Assembly: GCF_016595525.1 (NCBI RefSeq)
Contig: NZ_JAENII010000017.1
Span: 1 to 64,000 of the forward strand
DNA length: 64,000 nucleotides
DNA from: Haloferula rosea
Lineage (GTDB): Bacteria; Verrucomicrobiota; Verrucomicrobiia; Verrucomicrobiales; Akkermansiaceae
Reading direction: 5' to 3'
The notes beneath the pieces are model-generated. The model was not told the origin of the DNA. It worked only from the letters and a program-made list of their open reading frames with translations, and ran no database searches. Position numbers and translations under genes: made by a program. This document shows, in pieces, positions 1 to 8,673 of the stretch (positions are counted from its first letter, which is position 1; every line of letters starts with the position of its first letter).

Positions 1-96
1 CGGCCTCTTCGTCGGCCTCTTCGTCGGCCTCTTCGTCGGCCTCTTCGTCGGCCTCTTCGTCGGCCTCTTCGTCGGCCTCTTCGTCGGCCTCTTCGG
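1..96. repeat. 12-bp tandem repeat, eight units
   Basis: The unit CGGCCTCTTCGT occurs seven times perfectly from position 1 and an eighth time with one change (85-96). The array may extend left of the window. Twelve bases keep the frame, and on the minus strand the array encodes Asp-Glu-Glu-Ala units at the C-terminus of the gene at 1-697. Copy number could vary by slippage without a frameshift. Confidence 0.95.
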
Positions 97-697
97 GGCT
101 GTTAGTCGAACTCTCCGAAGTGCCTTCCTCGTTTCCTTGCGCTTCGGTTTCGGCGGGTTCTTCAGGCTCGGGTTCCGGCAGGCGTCCGCCGTGTTCGAGG
201 AGCACGATGACTTCCTCCTGGACCTTTTCGACTTGGTCGAGGGGGATGTTCGGGTCGCGGACGAGGTAGGCATCGCCGGTCTTCCGGTGTTCGTACACCC
301 GCAGGATCCCACCGGGCACTTGCTGGGAGTCGGTTTCTCGAAGCAGTTTCTTGCGTTCGAGCATGACCGCGAGGATGTAGCGGACGTTCTCCGTGTGCTC
401 CTCATCTTCATCGACCAGGCGCCGAAGAAGGGTCTCGGGGTCCTCTTTCTCCATCGGGTCGGGAGTGTCGTCGACCACCGGGGGTTGGTAGGTGCTCCGC
501 CAGAATGAGAAGGCCTTTTCCTCGTCGTCTCCGCGTGCGTCCCAGGCTTCGAGTTTGAAGTCCTTCCTCAGGTAACCGCTGGACTCGGGGTCCGGGAAGA
601 TGGCGGTGACGATGGTTTCCCCCTCGGTGAAGGGTTCTTCGGAGGCGGAGCATTTCCGTGCGCGGGAGCGGATGGACCAGGATTCTTGGAGTGCCAT
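1..697 (-). CDS. Conserved hypothetical protein with acidic repeat tail (C-terminus beyond window)
   Basis: The frame is open from an ATG at 697 to the window edge, so the stop codon is missing. At least 232 residues are visible. The first ~180 residues look like a soluble globular domain (begins MALQESWSIRSRARKCSASE; it contains a segment MLERKKLLRETDSQQ). The rest is Glu/Pro-rich and ends in Asp-Glu-Glu-Ala units encoded by a 12-bp tandem repeat at 1-96. It starts 27 bp after the stop of the upstream permease gene on the same strand, so the two are probably co-transcribed. I cannot assign a function. It is cytoplasmic by appearance (no signal peptide). The domain looks conserved rather than random, and the tail is probably disordered. 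Confidence 0.75.
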   Translation of the reverse strand, partial: MALQESWSIRSRARKCSASEEPFTEGETIVTAIFPDPESSGYLRKDFKLEAWDARGDDEEKAFSFWRSTYQPPVVDDTPDPMEKEDPETLLRRLVDEDEEHTENVRYILAVMLERKKLLRETDSQQVPGGILRVYEHRKTGDAYLVRDPNIPLDQVEKVQEEVIVLLEHGGRLPEPEPEEPAETEAQGNEEGTSESSTNSPEEADEEADEEADEEADEEADEEADEEADEEA

Positions 698-724
698 GGA
701 GAAAGTCGGGTGAAGGTCGGGGGC

Positions 725-2071
725 TCAGGCTTCGTTGGGGATCAGTCGACGGATGGCCTCGTAGATCGGACGACCGGAAGTGCGGCGGTGGAGCAGGTAG
801 GCGGCAAGCGCCCCGAACAGGAGGTTCGGCAGCCAGGCGGCGAGGATGGGCGACATGTGGCCGGCATCGCCGAGGCTGAGGCTGACGTTGGAAAGGAAGA
901 GCATCCCGGCGGCGAGGAACACCGCCAGTGCGACGCCGCCGCTGGTGCCCCGCCGTGAGAACACCAGGCCGAGCGGGATGGCGAGGAGGACGACGATCAG
1001 ACAGTTCACCGGTTGGGCGAAGCGGTTGTGCCACTGGGTGAGGTAGGTCAGCTTTGATTCCATCTTGGCGTCGGGTCGCGCCCTCAGCCATCCGACCAGG
1101 GCGGGAACACCGAGCTGGTCGGCGGAGAGTCCGGGGCGAATGATTTCCGCCGGGGTTTCCCGCCAGGTTTTCACGATGTAGGGATCGGGCAGGTCCTGGA
1201 GGTAAACCGGTGGTTGGCCGGCCTCGATCTTGCGGACCTTGGCCTTGGTGAACGACCATGCACCGGTGTCCTGATTCCAGCTCGCGGTGTGGGCGACGAG
1301 GATGCGGCGCAGGCTGCGGTCGTCATTCTGCATGACAATGCGGACCCGCTCGAGGGGGGCGCCTTTCTGTGAATCCGGTGGGAATGCGCCGACCATCCAC
1401 AGTCGGTTGGCGCGTGGGTTCTTGAACTGCACGAATTCGGCCGCGGTTTCGTTCAGGCCCCGGGCGGTATCGAGGATGATTTTTTCGGCGGCATTGGCGC
1501 GCGGCGCCCACTGATAGTTCAGGCCCATGCAGAGGATGGAGCAGAGGATGCCGGTGATGAGATACGGTGCGGTGAGTCGTGGGATACCGCGCCCGGTCTG
1601 GGTCATAGCGACCACCTCGCGGGACTTCGAAAGGCGACCGAGCGAGAAGAGTACGGACAGCAGGAGCGAGTAGGGGAGCAGGGTGACGATGAGGTCGGGA
1701 AGGCGGGCGGCGTAGAGCTTGCCGACGGTCCCCAGCATGTCCTGGCTGGCTTTGATCTCGTCGAGGTTGTCTTGGAAATCGAGCAACAACCAGATCAGCA
1801 TGAGTGCGCCGAAGGTGATCAGCAGCATGGTGATGAATTGCCGGGTCACGTAGCGGGCGAGCGTGCCGGAGAGCGAGTAGATCAGGCCTCCCAGGGCGGG
1901 CAGCATGAGCATGCCGACGAGGACGGCGGGCCGCATCTGCTGGGTGATCGCATCCGCATCCGGGAAATTCGCCAGGTGCTCGGCCACGGCCACCTGCTCG
2001 CCGGGAGCGAGTTTGGCCGCCAGGGCCAGACCGGCGATGGCGAGGAGGATGGGGATGAGGAAACGCCGCAT
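725..2071 (-). CDS. LptF/LptG (YjgP/YjgQ) family permease with N-terminal extension
   Basis: 448 residues. LptF and LptG form the inner-membrane permease of the LptB2FGC transporter, which extracts lipopolysaccharide and passes it to the periplasmic bridge. The family core begins near residue 70 (ARYVTRQFITML) with a long first transmembrane segment, followed by helices around DLIVTLLPYSLLLSVLFSLG and LTAPYLITGILCSILCMG. A periplasmic beta-rich domain follows, then three C-terminal helices, the last ending LFGALAAYLLHRR. Two extra hydrophobic segments lie upstream (MRRFLIPILLAIAGLALAAK and AVLVGMLMLPALGGLIYSLSG), which E. coli-type proteins lack. The start at 2071 was chosen because the second codon run begins the first hydrophobic helix; the open frame continues upstream only as antisense of the helicase gene. 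It is divergent from dinG. Assignment to LptF rather than LptG is not possible by eye. Confidence 0.85.
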   Translation of the reverse strand: MRRFLIPILLAIAGLALAAKLAPGEQVAVAEHLANFPDADAITQQMRPAVLVGMLMLPALGGLIYSLSGTLARYVTRQFITMLLITFGALMLIWLLLDFQDNLDEIKASQDMLGTVGKLYAARLPDLIVTLLPYSLLLSVLFSLGRLSKSREVVAMTQTGRGIPRLTAPYLITGILCSILCMGLNYQWAPRANAAEKIILDTARGLNETAAEFVQFKNPRANRLWMVGAFPPDSQKGAPLERVRIVMQNDDRSLRRILVAHTASWNQDTGAWSFTKAKVRKIEAGQPPVYLQDLPDPYIVKTWRETPAEIIRPGLSADQLGVPALVGWLRARPDAKMESKLTYLTQWHNRFAQPVNCLIVVLLAIPLGLVFSRRGTSGGVALAVFLAAGMLFLSNVSLSLGDAGHMSPILAAWLPNLLFGALAAYLLHRRTSGRPIYEAIRRLIPNEA

Positions 2072-2236
2072 GGATCGCGAAGAAAGGACGCAGGATGGCC
2101 GGATTGGCAGGCTTGTAAAGACGCTTGGACGGCTGGAATGAAGGAATGTCGGACCCGCGCTGAAGTTCGCGCTTGGAAGTCGCGCTGTACGAGCGAGAAA
2201 TGCGTCCACATGATCGGATTGGCAGGAGAGGGTGCG

Positions 2237-4207
2237 ATGCCGGGAGGGATTGCGGCGGAAATTGAGCGGGCATTTTCGCCCGGCGGTCTGCTGTCGAAAT
2301 CCAGCGACTTCGAGTTCCGGCCCGAGCAGATGGAGATGGCGGTGGCGGTGGCCCGGGCGCTCGAGGAGAACCGTTCGCTCGTGGCCGAGGCCGGAACGGG
2401 CGTGGGCAAGTCCTTGGCGTATCTGCTGCCGGCGGCCCGCTATGCGCTGGAGTCGGGGAGGAAGGCGATCATTTCGACGCATACCATCAACCTGCAGGAG
2501 CAGCTGATCCGCAAGGACATCCCGATCGTTCGCAAGTTGCTCGGCGATGATCTTCCGGCGGTCTTGCTGAAGGGGAGGCAGAATTACCTGTGCCCGGCGA
2601 GACTCTCGCGGGCGCGCCAGCAGACGGGAGACCTCTTCACGACCAGCGAGAACGATGAGCTCGAAGCGATCGCGAAGTGGGCGGAGGGCACAAGGGACGG
2701 GACGCTGAGCGGATTGGATTTCCAGCCGTCGACGAAGGTATGGCTGCAGGTCTGCTCGGAAGCACACATCTGCACGACCCGGCACTGCGGGCCACGGGGG
2801 AACTGCTTTTTCCAGGAGGCGAGGAAGGCGGCGGCGGATGCCCGCTTGCTGGTGGTCAACCACACGCTCTTTTTCGCGCTGCTGGATACCGGTGAGTTGT
2901 CGGAAGAGGGAAGGGTTCCCGGGTTTCTGTTTCCAAACGACTTCGTGGTGCTCGATGAGGCCCACACGGTCGAGCAGGTGGCGGCGGTGCAGTTGGGGCT
3001 TCGCGTCAGTCAGTCCGGGCTGCGTTTTGATCTCCAGCGCTTGTACGATGGACGTCGTAGAAAAGGATTGCTCAAGACCTACGGGAATGCCGCGCTGCTG
3101 CGTGCGGTGGAGGAGGCAAGGGTGGCGTCCGAGCGGTTCTTCGAGGCGGTCGGCGGCGAGGCGAAGTTCGGGGAATGGTCGAAGGAATACCGGGTGCGTG
3201 AGCCTGAACTGGTGCCGAATTCCGCCGCGGAACCACTGCGGAAGCTGTGGCAGGAGATCGATGCGGTCGCTGCCGATGTGGAGAGTGATACGAGTCGCAG
3301 TGAGCTTCAGGATGCTTCCCGGCGACTGCGCGAGGTCCACGGGTCGATCGCCGCATTCCTCGATCAGTCCGATGAGGACTGCGTGCACTGGATCCAGAAA
3401 GGAGGGCGTGACGAGACGGTGTTCTCGCTCCACGCCGCCCCCATTCATGTCGCGGACCGGCTGCGCCCGCTGCTTTTCGGCGAAGACAAGACCTGCATCA
3501 TGGCGAGCGCCACGCTCGGCGTGGGTGATCCGAGCTTGAAATGGTTCCGGGGTCGCGTGGGTGCCGAGGAGGTCGAAGCGAAATGTATTGGCAGCCCGTT
3601 TGACTACGCCAGCCAGATGCAGGTGAAGATCTGGAAGTCGATGCCCGAACCGAACGCGCCGGACTACGCGAAGCAGTTGATCCGCTCCATCGGCGAAGCG
3701 GTCGAGATGGGTCGGGGTCGGGCCTTTGTCCTTTTCACCAGCTACAAGATGATGCGCGAGGCGGCCTCGGTGCTGCGAAACCGCTTCGAGCGTCAGGGCT
3801 GGCGCCTGTTGATGCAGGGCGAGGGGATGCCGCGGCACCGCATGATCGAGGTCTTCCGCGAAGATGTGGACAGCGTGCTTTTCGGCACGGACAGCTTCTG
3901 GACCGGGGTGGACGTCCCGGGCGAGGCGCTTTCGAACGTGGTGGTGACCCGTTTGCCGTTTGCGGTGCCTGATCATCCGCTCGTGCAGTCGCGGCTGGAG
4001 GCGATTGAGGAAGTGGGTGGCAATCCATTCATGGAATACTCCGTGCCGGAGGCCATCCTCAAGCTGCGTCAGGGAGTCGGACGGTTGATCCGGACCGCCC
4101 GCGACGAAGGGATGGTGTGCCTGCTCGACAAGCGCATCCTGACGAAGCGCTACGGCAAGTCCTTCCTCGAGGCCCTGCCGAACGCTCCGCGCGAGATTGT
4201 GGAATAG
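2237..4207 (+). CDS. dinG: ATP-dependent DNA helicase, DinG/XPD-like superfamily 2
   Basis: 656 residues. DinG-type enzymes are 5'-3' iron-sulfur DNA helicases that unwind D-loops, R-loops and damaged DNA. Seen here: a Q-motif-like RPEQMEMA, Walker A AGTGVGKS, and a four-cysteine iron-sulfur region (CPARLSR ... CSEAHICTTRHCG ... CFF) followed by VVNHTLFF. The DEAH box reads VLDEAHTVEQ. C-terminal motifs include SATL, the FTSYKMM segment, GTDSFWTGVDVPGE and the QGVGRLIR arginine-finger motif. The ATG at 2237 was chosen because an AGGAGAG ribosome-binding site lies just upstream (2224-2230); an ATG at 2210 is possible but has no such site. It is convergent with aroD, 13 bp away. Confidence 0.92.
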   Translation: MPGGIAAEIERAFSPGGLLSKSSDFEFRPEQMEMAVAVARALEENRSLVAEAGTGVGKSLAYLLPAARYALESGRKAIISTHTINLQEQLIRKDIPIVRKLLGDDLPAVLLKGRQNYLCPARLSRARQQTGDLFTTSENDELEAIAKWAEGTRDGTLSGLDFQPSTKVWLQVCSEAHICTTRHCGPRGNCFFQEARKAAADARLLVVNHTLFFALLDTGELSEEGRVPGFLFPNDFVVLDEAHTVEQVAAVQLGLRVSQSGLRFDLQRLYDGRRRKGLLKTYGNAALLRAVEEARVASERFFEAVGGEAKFGEWSKEYRVREPELVPNSAAEPLRKLWQEIDAVAADVESDTSRSELQDASRRLREVHGSIAAFLDQSDEDCVHWIQKGGRDETVFSLHAAPIHVADRLRPLLFGEDKTCIMASATLGVGDPSLKWFRGRVGAEEVEAKCIGSPFDYASQMQVKIWKSMPEPNAPDYAKQLIRSIGEAVEMGRGRAFVLFTSYKMMREAASVLRNRFERQGWRLLMQGEGMPRHRMIEVFREDVDSVLFGTDSFWTGVDVPGEALSNVVVTRLPFAVPDHPLVQSRLEAIEEVGGNPFMEYSVPEAILKLRQGVGRLIRTARDEGMVCLLDKRILTKRYGKSFLEALPNAPREIVE

Positions 4208-4220
4208 TCGGAGGCGACGT

Positions 4221-4979
4221 TCAGGCCTGACCCGGTGGACGCTTCTGCACGTGCTGGATCGCTTCGTGGAGTTGTCGGGCGCTCCACTGACCCGGCGCGG
4301 TCGGTGTGTTTCCGACGTAGCCATAGTTGAGCACCGATCCCAGCTGGGCGAACATCACCCGGGAGGCCGGTGCGAGCGGGCCCATCCCCATCAATGAAAT
4401 GGGGTAGTCATCGGAGTTTGCGACGAAATGGGCGAGGGGGCCGATGGATGCCAGGTCCCAGCCCAGTTCGGTGGCTGCCTTGAAGGCCGCGGCTCCGGCT
4501 TCGCGTGCCTTCATCTTGGCCGCTTGGAGCTGGGCGATTTCCGGGACGCCATGGAAGTCGTGAAAGGACGCGATCCAGGGGATGTCGAGCTCCTTGAGTC
4601 TCTTGATGAGTGGTTGCATCTCAGCGATTGACGCCACTTCGATGTCGATGAGCGAGGTGTCGTCAAGCTGCTCGCTGAGGAGCGCCATCCGGGTGTCGGC
4701 ATCGAGGTCACCGGTGCCGCCTTCCGAACCGCGTCGGGCGGTGAAAAGAATGGGGGATTGGGTGAAGTTCCGCCACGGTGCATCGTGCCGGGTTGCGGCG
4801 TCGAGCAGGTCCAGTCGGATCTCTACCAGATCACAGGAATCAGCGATCTCGGATGCCGAAATCGAGCGCAGGGTATCAGCATTTCCAAAACTTCCGACCG
4901 TGAGGGGGTGGGAGGATCGGAGGCGAATCGGCAGGCCGGGCATGCGGGGAGCGAAAGCCGTCCGGGTCACCAATGTCAA
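4221..4979 (-). CDS. aroD: 3-dehydroquinate dehydratase, type I
   Basis: 252 residues. It catalyses the third step of the shikimate pathway (3-dehydroquinate to 3-dehydroshikimate) through a Schiff-base lysine. The TIM-barrel hallmarks are present: substrate-binding EIRLD (Glu53, Arg55), catalytic His140 in SFHDFHG, Schiff-base Lys167 in AAAFKAAT, Arg207 in APASR and Gln231 in TAPGQWSA. Length matches the family. It stands alone on the minus strand, convergent with dinG and divergent from the pilus-like cluster. All key residues are intact, so it should be active. The alternative, a type II enzyme, has a quite different fold and is excluded. Confidence 0.93.
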   Translation of the reverse strand: MTLVTRTAFAPRMPGLPIRLRSSHPLTVGSFGNADTLRSISASEIADSCDLVEIRLDLLDAATRHDAPWRNFTQSPILFTARRGSEGGTGDLDADTRMALLSEQLDDTSLIDIEVASIAEMQPLIKRLKELDIPWIASFHDFHGVPEIAQLQAAKMKAREAGAAAFKAATELGWDLASIGPLAHFVANSDDYPISLMGMGPLAPASRVMFAQLGSVLNYGYVGNTPTAPGQWSARQLHEAIQHVQKRPPGQA

Positions 4980-5113
4980 CAGCGCGTGTACCGCCCCGTC
5001 GATGCACCGCGTTTCCTTTGTAAATACGTCACTCTCTTTTTGATTCGATTGCGTGGTTTCTGCTGGTCAACGAAGGGGGGGACCCCCTAGTTCTCACAAA
5101 ACCTTAAACCCGT

Positions 5114-5737
5114 ATGAAAAACTCCATTCTCTTTCTCCGTAGGGCCGCGCTTGCCATCACGGCTACGGCTTGCATCGCCGCCGGCGACCTCGCTCTGGGT
5201 CAGGACAAGGCCAAGATCAGCAACCTCTCGTTCGACGAGCTGCCTTCACCCGACCTTCCGGGCACCAAGAACAAGTCATTCAAGCCAAAGGATTGGCTCG
5301 AGGTGGAAGCAGGCATCACCATCCCCGCGATGAACCGCGAGATGAAGGAGTCCGGTTCGCTCGACCGCGTGCTGGTCAAATGGTACGTGGCGATCGAGGA
5401 GAAGTCCTCCGGCAAGCCCATCCTCATGACCAAGGACATCACGCACATCAACGTGCCGATCGACGAGGAGTTCTACACCTCGGTCTATTTCTCACCCAAT
5501 ACGATCAAGCGCATCACCGGTTCCGACCGTGCTGCCAAGAGCAAGGTCAAAGTGGTGGCCCTCGAGGTGCTGATCAATGGCGTGAAGGTCGCCGAAGAGA
5601 CTTCGAGCATGAAGTCGGGCTGGTGGAATTCACCGAGCCTCTCCCGCGGAGACCGCTACCCGCTGCTCAACAAGTATGAGACTCCCTTCAAGGTCTATTG
5701 GTGGGATCGCTACGCGGAAATCGAGGAACGTCGCTGA
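5114..5737 (+). CDS. Amuc_1102-like exported protein of the pilus-like cluster
   Basis: 207 residues. An N-terminal signal peptide is visible (AALAITATACIAAG, cleavage probably near LALGQ), followed by a compact beta-rich domain that ends YWWDRYAEIEERR. Size, position as first gene, and gene order match Amuc_1102 of Akkermansia muciniphila, reported as an immunoglobulin-like fold protein of the type IV pilus-like locus. Its biochemical role is not established; it is likely periplasmic or envelope-associated and works with the secretin and PilM/PilO-like proteins encoded downstream. The upstream ~130 bp probably carries the cluster promoter, but I could not fix -35/-10 elements. Confidence 0.75.
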   Translation: MKNSILFLRRAALAITATACIAAGDLALGQDKAKISNLSFDELPSPDLPGTKNKSFKPKDWLEVEAGITIPAMNREMKESGSLDRVLVKWYVAIEEKSSGKPILMTKDITHINVPIDEEFYTSVYFSPNTIKRITGSDRAAKSKVKVVALEVLINGVKVAEETSSMKSGWWNSPSLSRGDRYPLLNKYETPFKVYWWDRYAEIEERR

Positions 5738-5798
5738 TTTCTCCGCCCGGAACGTTCATCCTTCGTCCGGTACCCTTTTTCATTTCTAATCGCTTATC

Positions 5799-7643
5799 AT
5801 GGCAGACAACCAGTCCACCATCGCCCTCAATATCGGAACCCAACGGGTCAGCATGGCCGTTTTCGACACGTCGAAATCCGGTGGGCTCGTCCTCAAGAAC
5901 TACGACTCAGAATCCATCCTTGCGGATCCCGCGACCGACGCGGCCCGCGCGTCCCAGATTCGCCGTGCCATCGGCGAGTTGGTCGAGCGCATGGGGGTGA
6001 AGGGCAAGGTCCGCTATGCGGTCTCCGGCCAGTCGGTGTTCATCCGCTTCGTCAAGCTTCCGCCGCTGGACGATGACAACATCGAGCAGTTGGTCACCTT
6101 CGAGGCCCAGCAGCACGTTCCGTTCCCTCTCGAAGAGGTGGTTTGGGATTATGAGATCCTGGAAGCCGATGGTGAGAAGGAGGTCGTGATCGTCGCCATG
6201 AAGGGGGATGCCCTTGAAGACGTGAACGACGGCGTCAATGCCACCGGACTCGGAACCGCCGAGGTCGATGTGGCACCGATGGCTCTCTACAACGCCTTCC
6301 GTGCCGCCTATCCCGATCTGACCGAGCCTGCTCTGGTCATCGATGTGGGCGCCAAGACGAGCGACCTGCTCTACGTTGAGGGCAACCGCTTCTTCACCCG
6401 GAGTGCTGCGGTCGGTGGCGCTGCGGTGACGACGGCGATTGCCAAGGAATTCGAAATCGATTTCGCCGAAGCCGAAGCGCACAAGACCCAGGGTGGTCTG
6501 GTCGCACTGGGTGGTGGACACACCGAGCAGCTCGACGAGGCGACTGCCGCCCTCGCGATGTGCATTCGGAATGCGATGACCCGTCTCGCGACGGAGATTC
6601 CGCGCACGACGAATTACTACCGCAGCCAGCACGGTGGCAACGCACCGAAGAAGGTTTACCTCGCCGGTGGTGGGGCGAACCTTCCCTACGCGAAGGAATT
6701 CTTCGAAGAAAAGCTCCGCCTTCCGGTGGAGTACTTCAACCCGCTTCCAGCGATTCAGTTGGGATCCGGAGTGGATACGGACGTCCTTTCGCGGGAAGCC
6801 CACACGATGGGCGAACTCGTCGGACTCGGACTGCGTGGCGCCGGCAAGTCGAAGCTGAATATCGATCTGGTGCCGTCGAAAGTGGGTGAAGCCCGCGCGG
6901 CGGACAAACGGAAGCCGTTCCTGATCGCCGCTGCCGCCATCCTGGTGGTCGGTGCCGCGATTTCCGGATTCTTCAAGATGCAGGCCGCTGCCACGGCCGT
7001 GGAGAAGAACAAGGAGATGGAGAGCCAGCTGGATTCCCTGCGTGGGCCGTCCAGCGGGATTTCCTCGCAACTGAAGAAGGAACAGCAACTCAAGGAGATT
7101 GCCGCCACCTATACGGAGGCCGATGATCAGCGGATCTTCTGGGCGGATCTCTATGCCGAGTTGAATGCCGCCTTCGCCAGCGAGGCTGTGTGGATCACTG
7201 ACATGGATCCGATCGCCGGCTATCAGCCCTTCGCTGAGAAGCCCGGTGGCAAGTCCGTCGTGAAGAACGATTTCGGCAATACCGCCTACGGACTGACCGC
7301 TCTGGAGAAGGTGGATGCAAAGCCCGTGCAACAAGGGAAACCGAGAAGGGGGCAGGCGCCTCCGAAGGCGGGCCCTGCACCGGTCAACGCGATCCGAATC
7401 AAGGGTTTCTGGCTGAAGAATCCGGACAACCAGAACATCGTCTTCAAGCTGCTTGGCCGCTTGAAGGAGAATGCCAAGGAAGGCGGCAGCCACTTCCAGT
7501 TCGCCATGGGTGCCGGGAAGGACCGCAAGGAGTTGGAGCAAAACCAACTGGCTCCCACCGTGGAGATGGCACCAGCCGAGGGTGAGTTCGCCGCTCCCTT
7601 CGAGTTGATCCTGCCCCTCGCAAAACCCGTTCCCTACAAATAA
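5799..7643 (+). CDS. pilM: PilM-like actin-fold ATPase with PilN-like membrane/coiled-coil C-terminus (Amuc_1101-like)
   Basis: 614 residues. Residues 1-~340 form an FtsA/PilM-type actin-like ATPase; the phosphate and adenosine loops are suggested by ALNIGTQRVSMAVFD, VIDVGAKTSDLLY and YLAGGGANLP. A transmembrane helix follows at about 372-390 (FLIAAAAILVVGAAISGFF), then a heptad-rich stretch and a periplasmic domain ending in the secretin-proximal direction. This matches PilN architecture, so PilM and PilN, separate in Pseudomonas-type pili, appear joined. PilM normally binds the cytoplasmic tail of PilN; a fusion makes that link permanent. It lies between the Amuc_1102-like gene (61 bp) and the PilO-like gene (20 bp). 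The N-terminal assignment is firm; the PilN assignment rests on topology. Confidence 0.85.
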   Translation: MADNQSTIALNIGTQRVSMAVFDTSKSGGLVLKNYDSESILADPATDAARASQIRRAIGELVERMGVKGKVRYAVSGQSVFIRFVKLPPLDDDNIEQLVTFEAQQHVPFPLEEVVWDYEILEADGEKEVVIVAMKGDALEDVNDGVNATGLGTAEVDVAPMALYNAFRAAYPDLTEPALVIDVGAKTSDLLYVEGNRFFTRSAAVGGAAVTTAIAKEFEIDFAEAEAHKTQGGLVALGGGHTEQLDEATAALAMCIRNAMTRLATEIPRTTNYYRSQHGGNAPKKVYLAGGGANLPYAKEFFEEKLRLPVEYFNPLPAIQLGSGVDTDVLSREAHTMGELVGLGLRGAGKSKLNIDLVPSKVGEARAADKRKPFLIAAAAILVVGAAISGFFKMQAAATAVEKNKEMESQLDSLRGPSSGISSQLKKEQQLKEIAATYTEADDQRIFWADLYAELNAAFASEAVWITDMDPIAGYQPFAEKPGGKSVVKNDFGNTAYGLTALEKVDAKPVQQGKPRRGQAPPKAGPAPVNAIRIKGFWLKNPDNQNIVFKLLGRLKENAKEGGSHFQFAMGAGKDRKELEQNQLAPTVEMAPAEGEFAAPFELILPLAKPVPYK

Positions 7644-7663
7644 TTCCCTTTTCAAACCAAACC

Positions 7664-8656
7664 ATGAGTTTTCAGGAAAACAAATTCCCGATCGTTCTCG
7701 GAGCCGTGACGGCCGTCGCAGCTGGCGGACTGATCTGGTGGGGTATGCAAAGCAGTGCTGCTTACGATACCGCCAAGAGTGAATACGACGAGAAGGTCAG
7801 CGAGATCGGGAGCTTGATGCGCTCGAAGGTCGCGCCGACCTCCGATAACCTTCGCGACAAGAAGAAGGCCGTCAGCGATTACCGTGGATCGGTCGAGAGC
7901 CTGCAGAAGGCGTTCGACAAGTACCGCAAGCCGAAGCTCGAAAATACCGAGGTCAACGCATTCAGCGATGCGCTTCTCGCCGCTCGCAAGCGCGTCGGCC
8001 TGAAATTCGAGGAGGCCGGCGTCTCCATGCCGGCCGGATTCTTCCTCGGTCTCGGCAAATACACCGACAAGCTTCCACAGAAGAAGAACACCGGGCTGCT
8101 GCACTTCGAACTGGGTGCCTATGAGGAACTGTTCGGGCGGCTCGCCGAGGCTGGTCCCGCCGAACTGCTGAACGTCCACTGGCCCGACCTTCCCGAGGAA
8201 GTGGGCCGCAAGTATGATTTCGCAGGAAAGTCGTACCGCTCCCATCCGATCGAGATCACCTTCCAGGGTAGCGAGGAGAGCCTGCGCAAGTTCCTCAGCT
8301 CGTTGGATGACAGCGAGGAATACTACTATGTCGTTCGTACGATGCGGGTGTCGAACAGCCGGAGTTCGGCTCCGAACTCCAAGGACGCCCGTTTCGAGCA
8401 GCCGAAGGTAGAGGAAGGTCCTGCTGATCCATTCGGTGCCGGTGGCTTCGTCTTCCCGGACGAGGAAGAGGAGGAGACTCCTGCTGAAGGTGAGGCTCCC
8501 GCCGAAGAACCTACGGAAGAACCCGCTCCTGCTGCCCCCGTGGCTTCCGACAGCGGCCAGATCCTCAAGCAGGTCCTCGGAAGCGAGGAGATCAAGGTCT
8601 TCCTGCGCATCGACGTCCTTCAGTTCGTCGATCCCAAACCACTCCCCAAAGGCTGA
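7664..8656 (+). CDS. PilO-like inner-membrane-anchored protein, Amuc_1100 homologue
   Basis: 330 residues. Topology is a short cytoplasmic tail, one transmembrane helix (residues ~8-28, FPIVLGAVTAVAAGGLIWWG), a coiled coil (~35-95), two alpha/beta domains, an acidic Pro/Glu-rich linker (~255-300) and a final beta segment. The segment around PIEITFQGSEESLRKFL matches the corresponding part of Amuc_1100 (remembered as LEIAFQGDRESVLKAM), the Akkermansia protein known for signalling through Toll-like receptor 2, whose structure resembles PilO/PilN-type pilus alignment proteins. It follows the PilM-like gene by 20 bp and precedes the calcium-loop protein by 17 bp. It probably links the inner-membrane platform to the secretin. 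Confidence 0.85.
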   Translation: MSFQENKFPIVLGAVTAVAAGGLIWWGMQSSAAYDTAKSEYDEKVSEIGSLMRSKVAPTSDNLRDKKKAVSDYRGSVESLQKAFDKYRKPKLENTEVNAFSDALLAARKRVGLKFEEAGVSMPAGFFLGLGKYTDKLPQKKNTGLLHFELGAYEELFGRLAEAGPAELLNVHWPDLPEEVGRKYDFAGKSYRSHPIEITFQGSEESLRKFLSSLDDSEEYYYVVRTMRVSNSRSSAPNSKDARFEQPKVEEGPADPFGAGGFVFPDEEEEETPAEGEAPAEEPTEEPAPAAPVASDSGQILKQVLGSEEIKVFLRIDVLQFVDPKPLPKG

Positions 8657-8673
8657 TCCCATTCATCAGACCC

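Noticed and set aside
1-96. Possible CRISPR array
   Set aside because: The units are contiguous 12-mers with no spacers and encode a protein tail in frame.
725-4324. A 1,199-codon minus-strand open frame spanning the permease and the whole dinG region
   Set aside because: Only 725-2071 encodes a recognisable protein. The rest is the antisense of dinG, Arg/His/Leu-rich, and arises from GC-rich codon bias.
5907-7655. Long minus-strand frame opposite the PilM-like gene
   Set aside because: It is a shadow of the plus-strand gene with no domain and an improbable composition.
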